The notes beneath the pieces were generated by a model that did not search any database, had not been told where the DNA came from, and saw nothing but the letters and a program-made list of their open reading frames with translations. This document shows positions 20,180-29,466 of a DNA stretch of 64,000 bases, piece by piece. Source of the DNA: Linderina pennispora. Taxonomy: Eukaryota; Kickxellomycota; Kickxellomycetes; Kickxellales; Kickxellaceae. How positions within the stretch are numbered: the stretch's first letter is position 1; each line of letters starts with the position of its first letter. The stretch lies in NCBI RefSeq assembly GCF_002104995.1, contig NW_024468265.1:212003-276002 (forward strand), in the 5' to 3' direction. The translations under genes and the position numbers were made by a program.

Positions 20180-21409
20180 ATGAATCATCAATTACAAGAA
20201 CTCAGAGAAAAGGAATATCATAAGCTCTACACAAATAAGTGGAAATTTCTGAATGATGACTGGGTAGTTCTTAAGCATACAAAATATCACAGAAGTGAAG
20301 TTCGTGAAGTAAGAGAAATCAAACTTATAAAAGATACACTTCTTAAACATCTAGGGATGATTCCTGTTTTCTTCTTTCTGAATGTTTTGTTTGGCTGCAC
20401 TCATTATCCATGTCCTTACAGAAGTATAGAAAAAGGATTGCTTATCTTATACCAACTTGTAGAAGGATTGTCAATCAATGAAATGGAAAGATTCCTTCCA
20501 AGAAGTAGCTATCAAGTTATTCACAATATGTTCTACATTTCAGAAATGCAAGATTTGAATAAGAAGCTGATATTCTATCTGCAAACAATGTTTTCTACTC
20601 CAGAGCTACGACTACTTGCAGCAAAGATGCAGAATCCTCATGGGTTTAAACATGTAACACTAATGTTAGATGGCCATGACTCAAGAGCACTACATAATGG
20701 AGCATACAAACCAGGACTTTATTCCTTCAAGTTGAAGAAATCAGGATATCGTACACAAGTTTGCATTGATATAAATGGAATGGTTCTACTTGTTTCACCA
20801 ACAGAAGACTGTAGAGATAATCCAGATTCAAGAATGATTAAAAACATGGGATTATTAAAGAGGATATCCCCTATAGATTGTATTGTGCTTGATGGTGGCT
20901 ATCCACAGAGTGTTCTTCAAGAGATGACAGAAGAAGAAGAGCAGGAGGACTTTGGAATGCATAACTTTTGTTTGCCAATTAGAAAGCAGAGAGGGGTAAA
21001 CTTACTAGAAGCAGAAGTAGAGTACAATTCCCATCTTGGATCATTCCGTTCAATGGTAGAAAACACATTTGGAGAACTAGGAACAACATTCAAAAGGTTG
21101 TCAAATAAGGAGATTGTTCGAGTAAAGAATAAGAATGTTTACAATGTGCAAATGAAACTGTGCTGTGTATTATATAATATGAAGAAAATACTAGCAAACA
21201 GTGATGTGCAAGTAGAACATCATCATACTCTCTGGGTTATGACAAACTTTGACTATCCTGAATCACACAATGAAAGATCAACACAAATGGAACCAACATA
21301 TACTTTACCTCAAAAGGTTGAGTTTGAAGCATCAATGGTTGAACTACAAAATAGATTTCTACAATCTAAAATTGATGACAACTATGACTGCTTTGTAGAT
21401 ATGGGGTAA
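20180..21409 (+). CDS. DDE transposase, PIF/Harbinger/IS5-like (DDE_Tnp_4 type)
   Basis: 409 residues. The likely catalytic triad is Asp164 (LMLDGHDSRA), Asp238 (IVLDGGYPQS) and Glu294 (SMVENTFGELGTTFKRL). The DGGYP and E-[NR]-TFG motifs are characteristic of the DDE_Tnp_4 family of Harbinger and IS5 relatives. The N-terminal ~150 residues are helical (VEGLSINEMERFLPRSSYQV fits a helix-turn-helix-like segment). Intact, single frame, A/T-ending codons. A degraded partial copy is at 23159-23770. Terminal repeats begin GGAG, and the transposase class would predict 2-3 bp target duplications; I could not define one convincingly. Confidence 0.85.
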   Translation: MNHQLQELREKEYHKLYTNKWKFLNDDWVVLKHTKYHRSEVREVREIKLIKDTLLKHLGMIPVFFFLNVLFGCTHYPCPYRSIEKGLLILYQLVEGLSINEMERFLPRSSYQVIHNMFYISEMQDLNKKLIFYLQTMFSTPELRLLAAKMQNPHGFKHVTLMLDGHDSRALHNGAYKPGLYSFKLKKSGYRTQVCIDINGMVLLVSPTEDCRDNPDSRMIKNMGLLKRISPIDCIVLDGGYPQSVLQEMTEEEEQEDFGMHNFCLPIRKQRGVNLLEAEVEYNSHLGSFRSMVENTFGELGTTFKRLSNKEIVRVKNKNVYNVQMKLCCVLYNMKKILANSDVQVEHHHTLWVMTNFDYPESHNERSTQMEPTYTLPQKVEFEASMVELQNRFLQSKIDDNYDCFVDMG

Positions 21410-21474
21410 CAACAGATATGATGCTAGCTACTTGATTTTAAAATAGCTAGTTCTTATCAATATTGTTCAATATG

Positions 21475-21535
21475 GAGGGTATTCACAACTGCTAAATTTG
21501 TAAAAGATAGTTAGAACTTTTAAAACTTTATTATC
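21475..21535 (+). repeat. Isolated left-arm terminus of the repeat family
   Basis: GGAGGGTATTCACAACT followed by ~45 bp resembling the left arm of copy C. No hairpin follows, so this is a lone or diverged terminus just after the transposase. Confidence 0.5.
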
Positions 21536-21634
21536 TAATGCACATTCTACTCCTTCTCTTGTAATTCTTATAATTGATTGTTCATGGGTGGTAAGATAAG
21601 ATAGACAACTCTGGTTCATTATCAATTTTAGAAA

Positions 21635-21856
21635 ATGCCATCATTCCATAATTTCCTTAAGAAACATATAGCTGATCTGAGTACTGAAGAAAGAGATATG
21701 CTAACTTTAGTGCTTATCCATGACTTTAACATGAGTGCTGGCTTAGCATTCCAAGTGCATAATTGGATCCAACTTAGTGGAACTTTTTATGAGATAAAGG
21801 TTGAACATATATATGAAGTGTGTCAAAATTCCATAGATATATGGAGTGGATGGTAG
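21635..21856 (+). CDS. Small element protein, 73 aa, paralogue of the 84-aa protein
   Basis: 73 residues with the pattern of the 19897-20151 product: HNFLKKHIADLSTEERDML, DFNMS, NWI, IKVEHIYEVC. Identity is roughly one third over 65 residues. Two independent copies with conserved spacing in opposite orientations argue these small frames are genuine. Function unknown. Confidence 0.5.
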   Translation: MPSFHNFLKKHIADLSTEERDMLTLVLIHDFNMSAGLAFQVHNWIQLSGTFYEIKVEHIYEVCQNSIDIWSGW

Positions 21857-22500
21857 CATATAATATGTTTTAAAATGGTAGTTATATAACTATGACCATT
21901 CTGTAGCCCTCACTTACAACTCTTAGATATATTTGTTGGTGTATTATTCCTTTCTATAGAGTAATTGCTTTTCTAAAAGAACTATCATCTGGTATCTAAA
22001 TATGAGTTGGCTGTATATCTCTCCTATTAATATGAATATCTAAATAGTAGTAGGAATGTCCTCTGAATATACAGAGTGCATAATATATAACTACAAAACC
22101 ATTACTAAAATAGAGAACAATATGAGCAACTCTTTACTAAAGGCTTAAGATCTAGATTCTCATATAAATATTGCCCTTATTTCATCTAGTATGGCATCTT
22201 CAATCACTGTTGTTAGTGCATTGATCTTTTGTTCACCTATAGAAACTACACCTCAGACATTTCTTATAGACAAATCATATTATTTGCTTATTTGAGTATT
22301 TTCTGTCTATCTAACTAATATGCATCTCTTAATAGTAAACTAATCACATCTTATCAAAAGTGTGATATTGCTTAGATATAGGATATATAGACCAGAAGTA
22401 ATTTCTCAGATTTAGAACAATAGATATATTATCATCAACTCTTCTAAGAACATTTACTGTATTAAGCATATTCTTATGTGACTTGTATATTTGATGTTTT
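21857..22500. other. AT-rich spacer inside the island
   Basis: No gene, hairpin or family terminus seen; low-complexity A/T-rich sequence. Confidence 0.5.
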
Positions 22501-22740
22501 AAATAGCACAGTTTGATGCTTTCTAAAATTGATGACATATATGATTGCTTGGTGCATATCTATTAATTACAGATGGGATTCTAACAACTTGATGAATTTA
22601 TTATGATTTTTTAAAATGGCATAATTTGATTCTTTTTAAAATTGATGATATATATGATTGCTTGGTATTAGAAAAATAGTTATAAATAGGATGATAACGA
22701 CTTGATGACTAGAACATGATGTTTTAAAATGGCAGCATTT
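22501..22740 (+). repeat. Tandem repeats derived from the transposase 3' end
   Basis: About two degenerate ~110 bp units, each with TCTAAAATTGATGA, TATGATTGCTTGGT and a TTTTAAAATGGCA-like end. The first two motifs match the last codons of the transposase (encoding SKIDDNYDCF), so the repeat unit began as the gene's tail. Confidence 0.6.
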
Positions 22741-23158
22741 GGAGGTTATTCACAATCACTAGGAGGTCATTCACAATCACTAAACTAAGTAAAAAATAAT
22801 TAGAAATTGTAAAACTTTTTGTTCTTTTGTTTTTTTTGAACTTCTCCGAAACCCCCTTCGGCATCCTGAAAAATTTCAGTTGATACACAATTAATATGCT
22901 TCTACTGAGATACAGGCTGGGTCACAAGAAATCAACTGAAATTTTTCAGGATGCCGAAGGGGGTTTCGGAGAAGCGTCTGTTCTTATATTTTTGTTTATT
23001 AGTTAATCTAGTTGCTAAAATCTTTTTGGCCATCACTAAACATTCTGATTTTTAAAATATTTTTCAACTGCTAGTAATTGATTTGTTATTTAATACTTGG
23101 TTATTCTGATACAAGATATTAAGTTTCTTTAAACTTTCTTATTTAGTGAATGGCCTCC
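22741..23158. repeat. Hairpin repeat copy D with duplicated terminus
   Basis: Nearly identical to copy C over 22762-23158, with perfect 44-nt arms at 22841-22884 and 22931-22974. The left terminus is preceded by a 21-bp tandem duplicate of itself (22741-22761, one mismatch). It ends in GTGAATGGCCTCC and abuts a transposase fragment directly at 23159. Confidence 0.85.
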
Positions 23159-23770
23159 CAACTGAAGACTGTAGAGATCACCCAGACTCAAGAATGATTA
23201 AGAACATGGGGTTGCTGAAGAATATATCACCTATTGATTGTATTGTGCTTGATGGTGGTTATCCACAAAGTATTTTGGAAGAGATGACTGAGGAAGAAGA
23301 GCAGGGATACTTTTGGACTGCACAACTTTTGTTTACCAGTAAGAAAGCAGAGAGGAACAAGCTTATCAGAAACAGAAGCTGAATATAATTCCCATCTTGG
23401 ATCATTCCGTTCAATGGTAGAAAATACATTTGGGAGAACTAGGCCAATACATTCAAAAGGCTGTCAAACAGGGAGATTGTTAGAGTAAAGAATAGGAATG
23501 TTTACAATGTGCAAATGAAGTTATGCTGCTTAACTCTATAATATGAAGAAGATACTAGCAAACAGTGATGTACAAATTGATCATCATCACTCACTCTGGG
23601 TTATGAGCAACTTTGATTACCCTGATACACATGATAAGTCAACACAAGTGGAACCAATACATACTTTGCCCCAAAAAGCAGAGTTAGAAGCATCTATTGT
23701 TGAAATTCAAAATTGATTCCTTCAATCTAAAATTGATGATACATATGATTGCTTGGTGCATATCGATTAA
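23159..23770 (+). pseudogene. Degraded DDE transposase, C-terminal half
   Basis: Begins in mid-gene at the sequence for TEDCRD, residue ~208 of the intact copy, and continues past the DGGYP motif. Frameshifts and a premature stop follow; matching sequence reaches the C-terminal end (CTAAAATTGATGATACATATG). The first catalytic Asp is missing, so it cannot be active. Confidence 0.8.
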
Positions 23771-24077
23771 TTACAGATGGAGTATTAATGACTTGATGAC
23801 TTGAATTTGATGTTTTAAAATAGCACAGCTTGATTCTTTCTAAAATTGATGACACATATGATTGCTTGGTGCATATCTATTAATTACAGATGGGATTCTA
23901 ATAACTTGATGAATTTATTATGATTTTTTAAAATGGTATAGTTTGATACTTTCTAAAATTGATGAGTTATATGATTGCTTGGTATTAGATAAATAGTTAT
24001 AAATAGGATGATAACGACTTGATGACTTGAACATGATGTTTTAAAATGGCAGCTTTTGAATAAATCTAATTCTATAA
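23771..24077 (+). repeat. Second block of transposase-tail-derived tandem repeats
   Basis: Three or so ~110 bp degenerate units of the same kind as 22501-22740, following the degraded transposase directly. This shows how the repeats arose from its 3' end. Confidence 0.6.
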
Positions 24078-24476
24078 GGAGATCAGTCAGAAATGGTTAG
24101 CTATTTAATAATTATTAATATTTTTGTTGTTTTCTTGTTCTGATGCCAAATATGGTGCTTCTACCGAAACCCCCTTCGGCATCCTGAAAAATTTCAGTTG
24201 ATACACAATTAATATGCTTCTACTGAGATAGAGGCTGCGTCCCGAGAAATCAACTGAAATTTTTCAGGATGCCGAAGGGGTTTCATAGAAGCACCATATT
24301 TGGCATCTTTGTTTGTTTGTTAATCTAGTTGCTAGAATCTTTTTGGCCATTGCTAAAACATTCTGTTTTTTTAAAATATTTATCTACTGTTAGTAATTGA
24401 TTTCTTATTTGTTAATTGGTTATTCTGTTAACAGATATTTAGTTTCTTTAAACTTTTATATTTATGAATGGCCTCC
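24078..24476. repeat. Hairpin repeat copy E
   Basis: 399 bp, ends GGAGATCAGTCAGAAAT and TTATGAATGGCCTCC. The long palindrome has arms 24142-24202 and 24249-24307 with a small mismatch. It is the same element as the first part of copy B in opposite orientation. Confidence 0.8.
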
Positions 24477-25227
24477 ATTGGCTATAGATATCAGTCAGGG
24501 GTAATGCCAGCCTGGCTTAGATACCTGGTAGAGCAAGTTGAGATACCATTCACTAAGTTGCAGTTTGAAAAATCAAGGTACTTTTTTTTTTTTCAAAATG
24601 TGAAAATAGCTATACCTATGATAGGGGGTCCACTATTTGGGCTGCTTTATATTCTGCAAGTACGAAATATGGCTAGTTGGCTGGCTGCCAAAAGGTGGGC
24701 TAGAGTCACTGTTATAACAAAAATAAATGGAGCTGACTAAGCAAAAAATTGTCAACCATGCTACCATATTCCTAGCACTGGTAAAATTAAATGCAATATA
24801 GTGGTGGGTTACTTAGGTATTGATATAGAAAACCCAGGCATCAGCCAGTGGCACTTGATCATGACCAGTATTAAAATGCATTTCATCTGCATTCCAAATT
24901 TCATTATTCATCTAGCACCAAACTGATTATCTATTACACAACTCTATCTCATATAAACAAGGTGATGCTAACATGCATCATCTGTAGCCAACATGTGTTT
25001 CCAGGCGAAATTATGCAAGAGAATACTGAGGCAAAGCATCTGTAGGTACTTTACTATGATGCATTGTAAAACTAGCATCCTTATAAAATATACCAAAGGG
25101 ATCAAGCCTATACAACACCTAGTAAATAAAGCCAGGGTGTTTAAACCATATGTGTTGTGCATAGAGCATAGGCATAGAAGTAGATATACCAGGTGTGCCA
25201 CTAGTTACCTTATGTAAATAAGAGTAG
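24477..25227. other. Right part of island, no recognised gene
   Basis: Intermediate base composition with a T-tract near 24582-24594. Only short frames; possibly decayed repeats. Confidence 0.4.
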
Positions 25228-25230
25228 TGT

Positions 25231-25413
25231 TTTGACAACAGAATAACTATATACTCATTATGATGGTTGTCTGAATAGTGCCTGGTGAAACTGTTGGTTG
25301 TTGGGGAGTTGTGTGGTGTAAGTATGCAGTATATAGAGGTGTGTACTTCAAGTGAAAGTCACAGTGAGAAAAGAGAAGAGAGAAAAGAGAAATGATTACA
25401 TACCCTAACAATT
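25231..25413 (+). repeat. Possible LTR remnant
   Basis: Sequence starting TGTTTTGACAACAG and ending ACCCTAACA, so TGTT...AACA ends, with an internal TATA-like AGTATATAGAGG. It is followed two bases later by TGGCACATACACTC, which has the look of a tRNA primer-binding site. No flanking duplication or second LTR seen. Confidence 0.25.
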
Positions 25414-25443
25414 GGCACATACACTCACTACGAAACGAATGTC

Positions 25444-25460
25444 TTCGATCTATGTTCGAT
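25444..25460 (+). repeat. Right member of 17-bp direct repeat near island border
   Basis: TTCGATCTATGTTCGAT, 16 of 17 identical to 16034-16050. Confidence 0.4.
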
Positions 25461-25797
25461 TGAGACATCATACCAAGGGAGATATCATGTCTCCCTCAAA
25501 GGTCCGGGTCTGTGCACCTGCTGCCATGCACCCGGCCGCTGCGCAACGGATTCGTGGCCATGCAAATGAAGGGGTATCGCTGAGGCAATATCATCGCAAG
25601 CATGTCTCTCTACATGCGATGTCTGCGGATTAGTATTGCAGATATAGGTTCGTGAGAACATCGATCGCCATGATTCGCGGTGGTGATCAACAGGTCTGCA
25701 AATCATCCCAACGGGTTTTGACGAGCTGCGGTAGCTGAACTATCCCTCCACTTTGGGCAATGGACAGCATGCTCTGTCTTGGCACAGGGCGGTTCGG

Positions 25798-25805
25798 CTA
25801 TAAAA
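25798..25805 (+). promoter_or_regulatory. TATA box of serine carboxypeptidase 1
   Basis: CTATAAAA about 75 bp upstream of the ATG at 25878, just outside the AT-rich island. Confidence 0.55.
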
Positions 25806-25877
25806 ACCCTTTTCTTTTGCTGCCAGCCATTTTTAAATCCAGTTGTTCTTTTAACTCCAGGTTATTTTGATTCAGGA

Positions 25878-27365
25878 ATGAAGTTTATCGTTTGTGCTTT
25901 ATCCGTCCTTGCCTTTGCAGGCAGTGCTGTCAACGCTGCTCCTTCAGATCAGTTTGTGTTTAGCCCCCACCATCGACCAGGGTTCGCAGATGGGTCTCTC
26001 CAAAATGCCAAAAGCAGTGGACAATGGACTCAAATAACAACCATGGACGCATTCCCCGACTACCGCTTGCGCATCAAGAGCCCGCAGCTATGTGATACCA
26101 GTGTCACACAGTACAGTGGGTATATGGACACCGATGAGGACAAGCACTTTTACTTCTGGTTCTTCGAAGCGCGAAATGTCCCCAGCGATGAGGCACCTCT
26201 AATTCTGTGGACCAACGGTGGACCTGGCTGCAGTTCCTTCACTGGTCTTCTGATGGAGCACGGTCCGTGCCGTGTGAGCAAAGGTGGAAACAGCACCGAG
26301 TATAATCCTTATGGATGGAACGACCGCGCGAATATCATCTTCATTGACCAGCCGCTGAACACAGGATTCTCGTATGGAAAGAAGGTTGACAACTCGTATG
26401 ATGCCGGAAAGGACGTCAACGTGTTCCTGCGCATGTTCTACAAGAGTTTCCCGCAGTATGCCAATAGCGAGCTGCATGTGTTTGGCGAGTCTTACGGCGG
26501 TCATTACGTGCCAGCTATTGGCAAAGCTATCCACGAGGCTAATCTGGAACTGGTCAAGAAGCGTGAAATGAGCCTGCTTAGCAAAGCAGAGGCTGAGGTC
26601 GATGTCCTTCCGCTTGTTTCAATTGGTATTGGTAACGGCTTGGTTGATGTGTTGACTCAGCATGCGTACTACGCCAAAATGGCTTGCAACTCTACATACC
26701 CACCCGTTCTTCCTCAAGAGACTTGCGACAAGATGGATGCTGCTGTTCCTACCTGCGACTTTTTGGTCAAGGCATGCTACAAGTGGCAAACCCGCCTCGC
26801 GTGTATCCCAGCCGAGTACTACTGCCTCAGTCGCATCATGGGTCCTTACAGCGATGGCACGCACAACAACCCTTACGATGTTCGCAAGAAGTGCGTGGGC
26901 GACAATTTGTGCTATGAAATTGAGGACGATATCGACAGGTATCTGAACATTCCGGCTGTTCAGCAGGAGCTTGGTGTTGACGTGCCAAAGTTTGTCGGCT
27001 GCAACCAAAAGGTCAGCGAGGGGTTCCTTCTCAACGGCGATTGGATGAAGCCATTGGTGCGTGAAATCCCCCCGCTCCTTGAAGCTGGAATTCGTGTCCT
27101 CAACTACGCTGGTGATGCAGACTGGATCTGTAACTGGTACGGCAACAAGGCATGGTCGCTCAAGCTCGACTGGTCCGGCAAGGACGGTTTCAACGGGGCC
27201 GACGATACTGAGTGGAATGTCGACAGCGAGCAGGCTGGTGAGGCCCGCACCTTCGAGAACTTCACATTCCTGCGTGTGTTCGGCGCTGGACACATGGTTC
27301 CCTACGACCAGCCCAAGAACTCGCTGGACATGATCAACCGCTGGCTCGACGGAAAGCCGTTCTAG
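25878..27365 (+). CDS. Serine carboxypeptidase 1 (S10, CPY-like), secreted or vacuolar
   Basis: 495 residues. The ATG at 25878 opens into a signal peptide (MKFIVCALSVLAFAGSAVNA); the longer upstream frame reads through the promoter. Catalytic Ser205 in GESYGGHYV, Asp413 in YAGDADWICNW, His472 in GAGHMVPYDQP. The oxyanion/substrate motif NGGPGCSSF and the CPY-type Cys residues are present. S10 enzymes release C-terminal residues in the vacuole or outside the cell. No frame break. Tandem with a close homologue at 27537-29052. Confidence 0.95.
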   Translation: MKFIVCALSVLAFAGSAVNAAPSDQFVFSPHHRPGFADGSLQNAKSSGQWTQITTMDAFPDYRLRIKSPQLCDTSVTQYSGYMDTDEDKHFYFWFFEARNVPSDEAPLILWTNGGPGCSSFTGLLMEHGPCRVSKGGNSTEYNPYGWNDRANIIFIDQPLNTGFSYGKKVDNSYDAGKDVNVFLRMFYKSFPQYANSELHVFGESYGGHYVPAIGKAIHEANLELVKKREMSLLSKAEAEVDVLPLVSIGIGNGLVDVLTQHAYYAKMACNSTYPPVLPQETCDKMDAAVPTCDFLVKACYKWQTRLACIPAEYYCLSRIMGPYSDGTHNNPYDVRKKCVGDNLCYEIEDDIDRYLNIPAVQQELGVDVPKFVGCNQKVSEGFLLNGDWMKPLVREIPPLLEAGIRVLNYAGDADWICNWYGNKAWSLKLDWSGKDGFNGADDTEWNVDSEQAGEARTFENFTFLRVFGAGHMVPYDQPKNSLDMINRWLDGKPF

Positions 27366-27536
27366 TCGATCCGGGTTATCTTTTTCCCCGCACCCTTTTC
27401 ATAAGGTCTATGCGAATCAACTATGCACAGCAGCTATCATGCTGTCCTGCGAGTTTAGGTGGCAACTGTGAGAAAAATGTGAGGGACTGCTTTGCCTACT
27501 CTTTTCTTATTGTTCTCATAAGAATCCATTTTTGAC

Positions 27537-29052
27537 ATGCTATTTACTAGGGTCACGCTTGGCACTTGGCACTGTGCTTCTCCTGGCTACTGCAGTCACT
27601 GCCACGCCAGCTCACCAGCATGTTTTCAACCAGCACCATCACGGCGCCGCAGCATCTAAGGTATCTGGCCGTGTGGCTAACCCAGCGATGGTAGACATGA
27701 GCCAGTGGACAACAGTGTCCACAATGGATGCGATCCCCAACTATCGACTGCGCGTGAAGAACCCGGGTCTGTGTGATACCAGCGTCGAACCAGTACAGCG
27801 GGTATCTCGATACCGCGGAGGACAAGCACTTTTTCTTCTGGTTCTTTGAAGCACGCAAGGTCAAGCACGAAGATGCGCCGCTCATTCTGTGGCTCAACGG
27901 CGGCCCTGGGCTGCAGTTCGTTCACCGGTCTGCTGATGGAGCTTGGCCCGTGCCGTGTCAGTGAGGGTGGCAACGGCACAGACCACAATCCGTTTAGTTG
28001 GAATGATCGTGCGCACATCATCTTCCTTGACCAGCCCACCAATGTTGGCTTCTCATACTGGTTCAGACGTGTTCAGCTCTGTTGCGGCAGGAAGGGACGT
28101 CAATGCGTTGCTCCAACTGTTTTACAAGAGCTTCCCGCAGTATGCTAACAGCGAGCTCCATGTTTTCGGGGAGTCATACGGCGGCCACTATGTCCCGGCT
28201 GTGGGCAAGGCAATCCATGAGGCGAACAGGGAATTGGAGAGCAAGCGGTCGCTGAGCCTTCTTTCTGTGAGTGAAGAGGAACAGCGCATTTTGCCACTCG
28301 CTTCTATTGGTATTGGAAACGGAATTGTCAATCCGCTTGTCCAGTTCAAGTATTTCTCGACAATGGCGTGCAACTCGACCTATCCAGCCACGACTTCCCC
28401 AAGAGACCTGTGATAAGATGGATGCCGCCTATCCGACATGCGCCCGCCTTTTGCGCGAGTGCTACAGGATGGAATGATGTATCCAGGTGCGAGGACTGCG
28501 ACTAACTATTGCTATCCCTACTATCAAGGGGCCATACATGGATACCGGGAGAAATCCCTATGACGTGCGGCGCTACTGCGTCGGCAACGGGCTATGCTAC
28601 GAAATCGAGGACGACATTGACACCTATCTGAACAATGCTGGCGTGCAGAAGGCACTTGGTGCTGAAGTCAAGAAGTTTGAGTCGTGCTCGGAGAAGGTTG
28701 GAACTGGGTTTTCGCATGACGGTGATCATTCGAAGCCCTTCCACCAGTATATTCCCGCCCCTTCTTGCTGACAACATCCGTGTGCTTATCTACGCTGGGG
28801 ATGCTGACTTTACATGCAATTGGTATGGCAACAAGGCGTGGTCGATGGAGCTCGAGTGGCCAGAAAAGGAAGCATTCAATGGTGCCAGTGATGAGCTATG
28901 GTTGGTGGACTGGTGTGGGTGCTGGCGAGGTGCGCACCCATGAAAATTTCACTTTCCTGCGCGTGTTTGGTGCCGGACACATGGTTCCGTATGACAAGCC
29001 CAAGGAGTCTCTAGACATGATCAACCGCTGGCTCGACAGAAAGCCATATTGA
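27537..29052 (+). pseudogene. Serine carboxypeptidase 2, broken only by +1 shifts
   Basis: Close homologue of carboxypeptidase 1. Aligning the two shows ten places where one extra base changes frame, near 27558, 27790, 27910, 28059, 28393, 28469, 28503, 28530, 28757 and 28911, and no net deletion. The span is 1516 bp; minus ten it is 502 codons, close to the 495-residue neighbour. Signal peptide, [38 protein letters not shown] and the conserved C-terminus all survive, and I see no separate nonsense mutation. Annotated as a pseudogene because the literal sequence cannot encode one protein. Preserved motifs suggest either assembly insertions or a gene read with +1 shifts. Confidence 0.75.
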
Positions 29053-29308
29053 GCACTGAATGCCCATATTTATTACCATTTTACTCCAAGCAAGGAATAC
29101 GTGGTAGCAGGCCGCTATATGCTTGAATATGGTATGCTGGCTTCAGCAGAGTCTGGATAATAGGCTTTATGGAATAAAGCAGATGTGAAATGACTTGAAG
29201 TGAGAAAAGAGATATCTGGCCTCAATGTGGGCCGAAATGCATGTGTTTGGGCCTGTCCATTGTCATCCTGAACGAACGTCTCGTGACGTTCTGGAAACAT
29301 TAGTCGAA

Positions 29309-29363
29309 CAGCAGTGACTGCTGTTGGGAACCTTTCTGTATTAAAGACCAGCAGTCACTGCTG
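29309..29363. repeat. 15-bp inverted repeat, each arm itself near-palindromic
   Basis: CAGCAGTGACTGCTG at 29309-29323 and CAGCAGTCACTGCTG at 29349-29363, exact reverse complements with a 25-nt spacer. It lies between the 3' ends of two convergent genes (carboxypeptidase 2 and the multicopper oxidase). It could be a two-way 3'-end signal or a foldback remnant. The rest of 29053-29466 shows nothing else. Confidence 0.6.
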
Positions 29364-29466
29364 TGATGACTAAGGTGGCACAGGGACACATCGGCGCTTG
29401 GTGCCAACAGGTATAAAGTGCAGCTGTAGATGACTATCGGTTTTATTGGATTTAGCATTTACTGAA

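Larger units (their letters stand above)
15880..25490. mobile_element. AT-rich island made of nested copies of a DDE transposon family
   Basis: Base composition changes abruptly near 15,880 and returns near 25,490. Inside lie five hairpin-centred terminal repeats, an intact DDE transposase, a degraded second copy, a 547-residue companion gene with a truncated duplicate, two small homologous ORFs and satellite-like repeats of the transposase 3' end. Codon usage is strongly A/T-ending, opposite to the flanking genes. A near-identical 17-mer (TTCGATATATGTTCGAT at 16034-16050; one mismatch at 25444-25460) lies near both borders in direct orientation. Flanking host genes face outward and are intact. 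The sequence 15,880-16,618 holds no gene I can recognise. Confidence 0.85.

Noticed and set aside
24468-24740. 90-residue plus-strand frame starting in the terminus of copy E
   Set aside because: The ATG comes from the repeat end; the following sequence has no coding features.
27537-29052. Introns explaining the frame changes in carboxypeptidase 2
   Set aside because: Shifts occur with no missing or extra stretch relative to the paralogue, only single bases; no GT...AG pair fits.
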